From Siphonodentalium dalli (lineage: Eukaryota > Mollusca > Scaphopoda > Gadilida > Siphonodentaliidae), in the NCBI GenBank assembly GCA_032622095.1, contig CP136066.1:6533784-6597783 (forward strand): 64,000 bases of DNA, written 5' to 3'. Positions 54,781-64,000 of the stretch are shown one piece after another (position 1 is the stretch's first letter; every line of letters starts with the position of its first letter). The translations under genes and the position numbers were made by a program. The notes under the pieces are model-generated. The model saw only the letters and a list, made by a program, of their open reading frames with translations. It ran no database searches and was not told the DNA's origin.

Positions 54781-57700
54781 ACGACTGGGACCATTCTGGT
54801 AATAGGACAATAAGAAACGACTGAGACCATTCTGGACATAGGACAATAAGAAACGACTGGGACCATTCTGGTAATAGGACAATAAGAAACGACTGGGGCC
54901 ATTCTGGATATAGGACAATAAGAAACGACTGAGACCATTCTGGTAATAGGACAATAAGAAACGACTGGGACCATTCTGGTAATAGGACAATAAGAAACGA
55001 CTGGGGCCATTCTGGTAATAGGACAATAAGAAACGACTGGGGCCATTCTGGTAATAGGACAATAAGAAACGACTGAGATCATTCTGGACATAGGACAATA
55101 AGAAACGACTGAGACCATTCTGGTAATAGGACAATAAGAAACGACTGGGACCATTCTGGACATAGGACAATAAGAAACTACTGAGAACATTCTGGACATA
55201 GGACAATAAGAAACGACTGGGACCATTCTGGTAATAGGACAATAAGAAACTACTGGGATCATTCTGGTAATAGGACAATAAGAAACGACTGGGACCATTC
55301 TGGTAATAGGACAATAAGAAACGACTGGGACCATTCTGGTAATAGGACAATAAGAAACGACTGGGACCATTCTGGTAATAGGACAATAAGAAACGACTGG
55401 GACCATTCTGGTAATAGGACAATAAGAAACTACTGGGACCATTCTGGTAATAGGACAATAAGAAACTACTGGGACCATTCTGGTAATAGGACAATAAGAA
55501 ACGACTGGGGCCATTCTGGACATAGGACAATAAGAAACGACTGAGACCATTCTGGTAATAGGACAATAAGAAACGACTGAGACCATTCTGGTAATAGGAC
55601 AATAAGAAACGACTGAGACCATTCTGGTAATAGGACAATAAGAAACTACTGGGACCATTCTGGTAATAGGACAATAAGAAACGACTGAGACCATTCTGGT
55701 AATAGGACAATAAGAAACGACTGAGACCATTCTGGTAATAGGACAATAAGAAACGACTGGGACCATTCTGGTAATAGGACAATAAGAAACTACTGGGACC
55801 ATTCTGGTAATAGGACAATAAGAAACGACTGGGACCATTCTGGTAATAGGACAATAAGAAACTACTGAGATCATTCTGGATATAGGACAATAAGAAACGA
55901 CTGAGACCATTCTGGTAATAGGACAATAAGAAACGACTGGGACCATTCTGGTAATAGGACAATAAGAAACTACTGAGATCATTCTGGTAATAGGACAATA
56001 AGAAACGACTGAGACCATTCTGGTAATAGGACAATAAGAAACGACTGAGACCATTCTGGACATAGGACAATAAGAAACTACTGAGACCATTCTGGTAATA
56101 GGACAATAAGAAACGACTGAGACCATTCTGGTAATAGGACAATAAGAAACGACTGAGACCATTCTGGTAATAGGACAATAAGAAACGACTGGGACCATTC
56201 TGGTAATAGGACAATAAGAAACTACTGAGATCATTCTGGATATATAACAATAAGAAACGACTGAGATCATTCTGGTAATAGGACAATAAGAAACGACTGG
56301 GACCATTCTGGACATAGGACAATAAGAAACGACTGGGACCATTCTGGTAATAGGACAATAAGAAACGACTGAGACCATTCTGGACATAGGACAATAAGAA
56401 ACGACTGGGGCCATTCTGGTAATAGGACAATAAGAAACGACTGGGATCATTCTGGTAATAGGACAATAAGAAACGACTGGGACCATTCTGGACATATAAC
56501 AATAAGAAACGACTGGGATCATTCTGGACATAGAACAATAAGAAACGACTGGGACCATTCTGGTAATAGGACAATAAGAAACGACTGGGATCATTCTGGT
56601 AATAGGACAATAAGAAACGACTGAGATCATTCTGGTAATAGGACAATAAGAAACGACTGAGATCATTCTGGTAATAGGACAATAAGAAACGACTGAGATC
56701 ATTCTGGTAATAGGACAATAAGAAACGACTGGGACCATTCTGGTAATAGGACAATAAGAAACGACTGGGACCATTCTGGTAATAGGACAATAAGAAACGA
56801 CTGGGACCATTCTGGTAATAGGACAATAAGAAACGACTGGGACCATTCTGGTAATAGGACAATAAGAAACTACTGAGACCATTCTGGTAATAGGACAATA
56901 AGAAACGACTGGGACCATTCTGGAAATATAACAATAAGAAACGACTGGGACCATTCTGGTAATAGGACAATAAGAAACGACTGGGACCATTCTGGTAATA
57001 GGACAATAAGAAACTACTGGGACCATTCTGGATATAGAACAATAAGAAACGACTGGGACCATTCTGGTAATAGGACAATAAGAAACTACTGGGACCATTC
57101 TGGATATAGAACAATAAGAAACGACTGAGATCATTCTGGTAATAGGACAATAAGAAACGACTGGGACCATTCTGGTAATAGGACAATAAGAAACTACTGG
57201 GGCCATTCTGGTAATAGGACAATAAGAAACTACTGAGATCATTCTGGTAATAGGACAATAAGAAACGACTGGGACCATTCTGGTAATAGGACAATAAGAA
57301 ACTACTGAGAACATTCTGGACATAGGACAATAAGAAACGACTGGGACCATTCTGGACATAGGACAATAAGAAACGACTGGGACCATTCTGGACATAGGAC
57401 AATAAGAAACGACTGGGACCATTCTGGACATAGGACAATAAGAAACGACTGGGACCATTCTGGTAATAGGACAATAAGAAACTACTGAGATCATTCTGGT
57501 AATAGGACAATAAGAAACGACTGGGGCCATTCTGGTAATAGGACAATAAGAAACTACTGGGGCCATTCTGGTAATAGGACAATAAGAAACGACTGGGACC
57601 ATTCTGGATATAGGACAATAAGAAACTACTGGGACCATTCTGGTAATAGGACAATAAGAAACGACTGGGATCATTCTGGATATAGGACAATAAGAAACGA

Positions 57701-60700
57701 CTGGGACCATTCTGGTAATAGGACAATAAGAAACGACTGGGACCATTCTGGTAATAGGACAATAAGAAACTACTGAGACCATTCTGGATATAGGACAATA
57801 AGAAACTACTGAGACCATTCTGGTAATAGGACAATAAGAAACTACTGGGAACATTCTGGTAATAGGACAATAAGAAACTACTGAGACCATTCTGGTAATA
57901 GGACAATAAGAAACGACTGAGACCATTCTGGTAATAGGACAATAAGAAACTACTGGGAACATTCTGGTAATAGGACAATAAGAAACTACTGGGAACATTC
58001 TGGTAATAGGACAATAAGAAACTACTGAGACCATTCTGGTAATAGGACAATAAGAAACGACTGAGACCATTCTGGTAATAGGACAATAAGAAACTACTGA
58101 GACCATTCTGGTAATAGGACAATAAGAAACTACTGAGACCATTCTGGACATAGGACAATAAGAAACGACTGAGACCATTCTGGTAATAGGACAATAAGAA
58201 ACGACTGAGACCATTCTGGACATAGGACAATAAGAAACGACTGAGACCATTCTGGACATAGGACAATAAGAAACGACTGGGACCATTCTGGTAATAGGAC
58301 AATAAGAAACTACTGAGACCATTCTGGTAATAGGACAATAAGAAACGACTGAGACCATTCTGGTAATAGGACAATAAGAAACTACTGAGACCATTCTGGA
58401 CATAGGACAATAAGAAACGACTGGGACCATTCTGGTAATAGGACAATAAGAAACTACTGGGACCATTCTGGTAATAGGACAATAAGAAACTACTGGGAAC
58501 ATTCTGGTAATAGGACAATAAGAAACGACTGAGACCATTCTGGTAATAGGACAATAAGAAACGACTGAGACCATTCTGGACATAGGACAATAAGAAACGA
58601 CTGGGAACATTCTGGTAATAGGACAATAAGAAACGACTGGGACCATTCTGGTAATAGGACAATAAGAAACTACTGGGACCATTCTGGACATAGGACAATA
58701 AGAAACGACTGAGACCATTCTGGTAATAGGACAATAAGAAACTACTGGGACCATTCTGGTAATAGGACAATAAGAAACGACTGGGAACATTCTGGACATA
58801 GGACAATAAGAAACGACTGAGACCATTCTGGTAATAGGACAATAAGAAACTACTGAGACCATTCTGGTAATAGGACAATAAGAAACGACTGGGAACATTC
58901 TGGACATAGGACAATAAGAAACTACTGAGACCATTCTGGTAATAGGACAATAAGAAACTACTGAGACCATTCTGGTAATAGGACAATAAGAAACTACTGG
59001 GACCATTCTGGTAATAGGACAATAAGAAACTACTGAGACCATTCTGGTAATAGGACAATAAGAAACTACTGGGACCATTCTGGATATAGAACAATAAGAA
59101 ACTACTGAGATCATTCTGGTAATAGGACAATAAGAAACGACTGAGACCATTCTGGTAATAGGACAATAAGAAACGACTGGGAACATTCTGGACATAGGAC
59201 AATAAGAAACTACTGAGACCATTCTGGACATAGGACAATAAGAAACTACTGAGACCATTCTGGTAATAGGACAATAAGAAACGACTGAGACCATTCTGGT
59301 AATAGGACAATAAGAAACTACTGAGACCATTCTGGTAATAGGACAATAAGAAACTACTGGGAACATTCTGGTAATAGGACAATAAGAAACTACTGAGATC
59401 ATTCTGGTAATAGGACAATAAGAAACTACTGGGACCATTCTGGACATAGGACAATAAGAAACTACTGAGACCATTCTGGTAATAGGACAATAAGAAACTA
59501 CTGGGACCATTCTGGACATAGGACAATAAGAAACTACTGAGACCATTCTGGACATAGGACAATAAGAAACGACTGGGGCCATTCTGGTAATAGGACAATA
59601 AGAAACTACTGAGACCATTCTGGTAATAGGACAATAAGAAACTACTGGGACCATTCTGGTAATAGGACAATAAGAAACTACTGGGACCATTCTGGACATA
59701 GGACAATAAGAAACTACTGAGACCATTCTGGTAATAGGACAATAAGAAACTACTGGGACCATTCTGGACATAGGACAATAAGAAACTACTGAGACCATTC
59801 TGGACATAGGACAATAAGAAACTACTGAGACCATTCTGGACATAGGACAATAAGAAACGACTGGGGCCATTCTGGTAATAGGACAATAAGAAACTACTGA
59901 GACCATTCTGGTAATAGGACAATAAGAAACTACTGGGACCATTCTGGTAATAGGACAATAAGAAACTACTGGGACCATTCTGGACATAGGACAATAAGAA
60001 ACTACTGAGACCATTCTGGTAATAGGACAATAAGAAACTACTGGGACCATTCTGGACATAGGACAATAAGAAACTACTGAGACCATTCTGGACATAGGAC
60101 AATAAGAAACTACTGAGACCATTCTGGACATAGGACAATAAGAAACGACTGGGGCCATTCTGGTAATAGGACAATAAGAAACTACTGAGACCATTCTGGT
60201 AATAGGACAATAAGAAACGACTGGGGCCATTCTGGACATAGGACAATAAGAAACTACTGAGACCATTCTGGTAATAGGACAATAAGAAACTACTGGGACC
60301 ATTCTGGACATAGGACAATAAGAAACTACTGAGACCATTCTGGTAATAGGACAATAAGAAACTACTGGGACCATTCTGGACATAGGACAATAAGAAACTA
60401 CTGAGACCATTCTGGACATAGGACAATAAGAAACTACTGAGACCATTCTGGACATAGGACAATAAGAAACGACTGGGGCCATTCTGGTAATAGGACAATA
60501 AGAAACTACTGAGACCATTCTGGTAATAGGACAATAAGAAACGACTGAGACCATTCTGGACATAGGACAATAAGAAACGACTGGGGCCATTCTGGACATA
60601 GGACAATAAGAAACTACTGGGACCATTCTGGTAATAGGACAATAAGAAACGACTGGGGCCATTCTGGTAATAGGACAATAAGAAACGACTGGGAACATTC

Positions 60701-63700
60701 TGGTAATAGGACAATAAGAAACTACTGGGACCATTCTGGTAATAGGACAATAAGAAACGACTGGGAACATTCTGGTAATAGGACAATAAGAAACGACTGG
60801 GACCATTCTGGTAATAGGACAATAAGAAACGACTGGGACCATTCTGGACATAGGACAATAAGAAACTACTGAGATCATTCTGGTAATAGGACAATAAGAA
60901 ACTACTGAGACCATTCTGGACATAGGACAATAAGAAACTACTGAGACCATTCTGGTAATAGGACAATAAGAAACTACTGAGACCATTCTGGTAATAGGAC
61001 AATAAGAAACGACTGAGACCATTCTGGACATAGGACAATAAGAAACGACTGGGACCATTCTGGACATAGGACAATAAGAAACTACTGAGACCATTCTGGT
61101 AATAGGACAATAAGAAACTACTGAGATCATTCTGGACATAGAACAATAAGAAACGACTGAGACCATTCTGGTAATAGGACAATAAGAAACTACTGGGACC
61201 ATTCTGGTAATAGGACAATAAGAAACGACTGAGACCATTCTGGTAATAGGACAATAAGAAACGACTGGGACCATTCTGGTAATAGGACAATAAGAAACGA
61301 CTGAGACCATTCTGGTAATAGGACAATAAGAAACTACTGAGACCATTCTGGTAATAGGACAATAAGAAACTACTGAGACCATTCTGGTAATAGGACAATA
61401 AGAAACTACTGAGACCATTCTGGTAATAGGACAATAAGAAACGACTGAGACCATTCTGGACATAGGACAATAAGAAACTACTGAGACCATTCTGGTAATA
61501 GGACAATAAGAAACGACTGGGGCCATTCTGGTAATAGGACAATAAGAAACTACTGAGACCATTCTGGACATAGGACAATAAGAAACTACTGAGACCATTC
61601 TGGACATAGGACAATAAGAAACTACTGAGACCATTCTGGACATAGGACAATAAGAAACGACTGAGACCATTCTGGTAATAGGACAATAAGAAACGACTGG
61701 GACCATTCTGGTAATAGGACAATAAGAAACGACTGGGACCATTCTGGTAATAGGACAATAAGAAACGACTGAGACCATTCTGGTAATAGGACAATAAGAA
61801 ACGACTGGGACCATTCTGGTAATAGGACAATAAGAAACGACTGGGACCATTCTGGTAATAGGACAATAAGAAACGACTGAGACCATTCTGGTAATAGGAC
61901 AATAAGAAACGACTGAGACCATTCTGGACATAGGACAATAAGAAACTACTGAGACCATTCTGGTAATAGGACAATAAGAAACTACTGAGACCATTCTGGA
62001 CATAGGACAATAAGAAACGACTGAGACCATTCTGGTAATAGGACAATAAGAAACGACTGAGACCATTCTGGTAATAGGACAATAAGAAACGACTGAGACC
62101 ATTCTGGACATAGGACAATAAGAAACTACTGAGACCATTCTGGTAATAGGACAATAAGAAACTACTGAGATCATTCTGGATATAGGACAATAAGAAACTA
62201 CTGAGACCATTCTGGTAATAGGACAATAAGAAACTACTGAGACCATTCTGGTAATAGGACAATAAGAAACTACTGAGACCATTCTGGTAATAGGACAATA
62301 AGAAACTACTGAGACCATTCTGGTAATAGGACAATAAGAAACGACTGAGACCATTCTGGACATAGGACAATAAGAAACTACTGAGACCATTCTGGTAATA
62401 GGACAATAAGAAACGACTGGGGCCATTCTGGTAATAGGACAATAAGAAACTACTGAGACCATTCTGGACATAGGACAATAAGAAACGACTGAGACCATTC
62501 TGGTAATAGGACAATAAGAAACGACTGAGACCATTCTGGTAATAGGACAATAAGAAACGACTGAGACCATTCTGGTAATAGGACAATAAGAAACTACTGA
62601 GACCATTCTGGTAATAGGACAATAAGAAACTACTGAGACCATTCTGGACATAGGACAATAAGAAACGACTGGAACCATTCTGGTAATAGGACAATAAGAA
62701 ACGACTGGGACCATTCTGGACATAGGACAATAAGAAACGACTGAGACCATTCTGGTAATAGGACAATAAGAAACGACTGGGGCCATTCTGGACATAGGAC
62801 AATAAGAAACTACTGAGACCATTCTGGTAATAGGACAATAAGAAACTACTGGGACCATTCTGGTAATAGGACAATAAGAAACGACTGGGGCCATTCTGGT
62901 AATAGGACAATAAGAAACTACTGAGACCATTCTGGACATAGGACAATAAGAAACTACTGAGACCATTCTGGTAATAGGACAATAAGAAACGACTGAGACC
63001 ATTCTGGTAATAGGACAATAAGAAACGACTGGGACCATTCTGGACATAGGACAATAAGAAACTACTGAGACCATTCTGGTAATAGGACAATAAGAAACGA
63101 CTGAGACCATTCTGGTAATAGGACAATAAGAAACGACTGGGACCATTCTGGACATAGGACAATAAGAAACTACTGAGACCATTCTGGACATAGGACAATA
63201 AGAAACTACTGAGACCATTCTGGACATAGGACAATAAGAAACTACTGAGACCATTCTGGTAATAGGACAATAAGAAACTACTGAGACCATTCTGGTAATA
63301 GGACAATAAGAAACGACTGAGACCATTCTGGACATAGGACAATAAGAAACTACTGAGACCATTCTGGTAATAGGACAATAAGAAACGACTGAGACCATTC
63401 TGGTAATAGGACAATAAGAAACGACTGGGACCATTCTGGTAATAGGACAATAAGAAACTACTGAGACCATTCTGGTAATAGGACAATAAGAAACTACTGA
63501 GACCATTCTGGACATAGGACAATAAGAAACGACTGGGACCATTCTGGATATAGGACAATAAGAAACGACTGAGATCATTCTGGTAATAGGACAATAAGAA
63601 ACTACTGGGAACATTCTGGTAATAGGACAATAAGAAACTACTGGGACCATTCTGGTAATAGGACAATAAGAAACGACTGGGACCATTCTGGTAATAGGAC

Positions 63701-64000
63701 AATAAGAAACTACTGGGGCCATTCTGGTAATAGGACAATAAGAAACTACTGAGACCATTCTGGTAATAGGACAATAAGAAACGACTGAGACCATTCTGGT
63801 AATAGGACAATAAGAAACTACTGAGACCATTCTGGTAATAGGACAATAAGAAACGACTGAGACCATTCTGGTAATAGGACAATAAGAAACGACTGGGGCC
63901 ATTCTGGTAATAGGACAATAAGAAACTACTGAGACCATTCTGGACATAGGACAATAAGAAACTACTGAGACCATTCTGGTAATAGGACAATAAGAAACGA
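54781..64000. repeat. Satellite domain B (GGTAATA units, with AAACTAC variants)
   Basis: From about 54,799 the GGTAATA variant appears and becomes the most common form, AAACTAC units become frequent, and nearly all units carry TAGGACAATAA. An eight-unit higher-order repeat (288 bp) is present as two exact consecutive copies at about 59576-60151, defined by the recurring order of GGGGCC, GAGACC and GGGACC with GTAATA or GACATA. Confidence 0.85.

Larger units (their letters stand above)
47283..64000 (-). repeat. 36-bp satellite array, about 464 copies, continuing past the window end
   Basis: The + strand unit is GAAACGACTGRGACCATTCT plus GGNNATADGACAATAA (36 bp). Phase is kept exactly: the same register is found at 47341 and 63901, which are 460 units apart, so there is no net indel. 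Two minus-strand frames are therefore open through the array (repeating MVSVVSYCPITR or NGLSSFLLSYYQ). The variable unit positions fall on codon positions without bias (six of nine on positions 1 or 2 in one frame; seven of nine in the other), and most changes are non-synonymous in both frames. No start, splice signal or distinct domain is seen. I therefore call it satellite DNA, not a 5,500-residue protein. The invariant core includes the near-palindrome CCATTCTGG. Confidence 0.93.

Noticed and set aside
47220-63974. A 5,584-codon minus-strand ORF (and a second of 5,569 codons) that could be a giant repetitive protein
   Set aside because: Both follow from a 36-bp unit without stops in those frames. 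Variable positions are not enriched at third codon positions in either frame, the tail after the repeats is short and featureless, and no start or splice signals are visible.

Overview
The window reads as a repeat-dominated stretch of a eukaryotic genome, most likely a marine invertebrate and, with moderate confidence, a bivalve mollusc. The clues are one spliced C-type lectin exon with a polyadenylation signal, many small non-autonomous DNA transposons, and elements made of ~150-175 bp tandem repeats followed by an ACGG microsatellite and a hairpin. That last layout resembles the pearl/BIV160/Helentron-type elements described from bivalves. There are no operons, no bacterial-style genes, no CRISPR array and no recognisable tRNA or rRNA gene. 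Almost every open reading frame here is a by-product of tandem repeats.

Layout. 1-2,516 is a 174-bp tandem-repeat element split by a 1.35-kb TAA-flanked transposon. 3,690-4,017 is a second hairpin-ended element of the same kind. 5,354-6,797 holds two MITE-like elements. 7,301-12,355 is a 5.05-kb foldback element with long inverted arms, a degenerate satellite core and two nested TA-inserted MITEs, each with its empty site in the opposite arm. 14.6-18.8 kb carries a LINE remnant, a GC-rich array, the last exon of a C-type lectin, and arrays of 30-, 20- and 60-bp units. 19.0-24.1 kb carries palindromes, TTAA-type MITEs and an 18-bp G-rich array. 24,133-28,794 is a second giant foldback of the same design. 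29.3-43.3 kb is a patchwork of MITEs, including a clean TTAA insertion inside another element, a perfect 28-bp hairpin, a 1.3-kb element with 47-bp inverted ends, and two copies of an element with CAG/CTG ends and 7-bp target duplications. 44.8-46.7 kb has nested short arrays and a decayed integrase fragment. From 47,283 to the end (and beyond) is one unbroken array of about 464 copies of a 36-bp unit.

The only feature that looks like a conserved host gene is the lectin exon (15,929-16,179). Two other exon-like ORFs (near 30.07 kb and 40.97 kb) are weak candidates. The 36-bp array stays open in two minus-strand frames for more than 5,500 codons, but its variable sites show no codon-position bias, so I treat it as satellite DNA rather than a giant protein. 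The most interesting material is structural: a phase-perfect satellite with sequence domains, loss of its CpG sites along its length and higher-order repeats; paired giant foldbacks; and several insertions whose ancestral empty sites can be read inside the same window.
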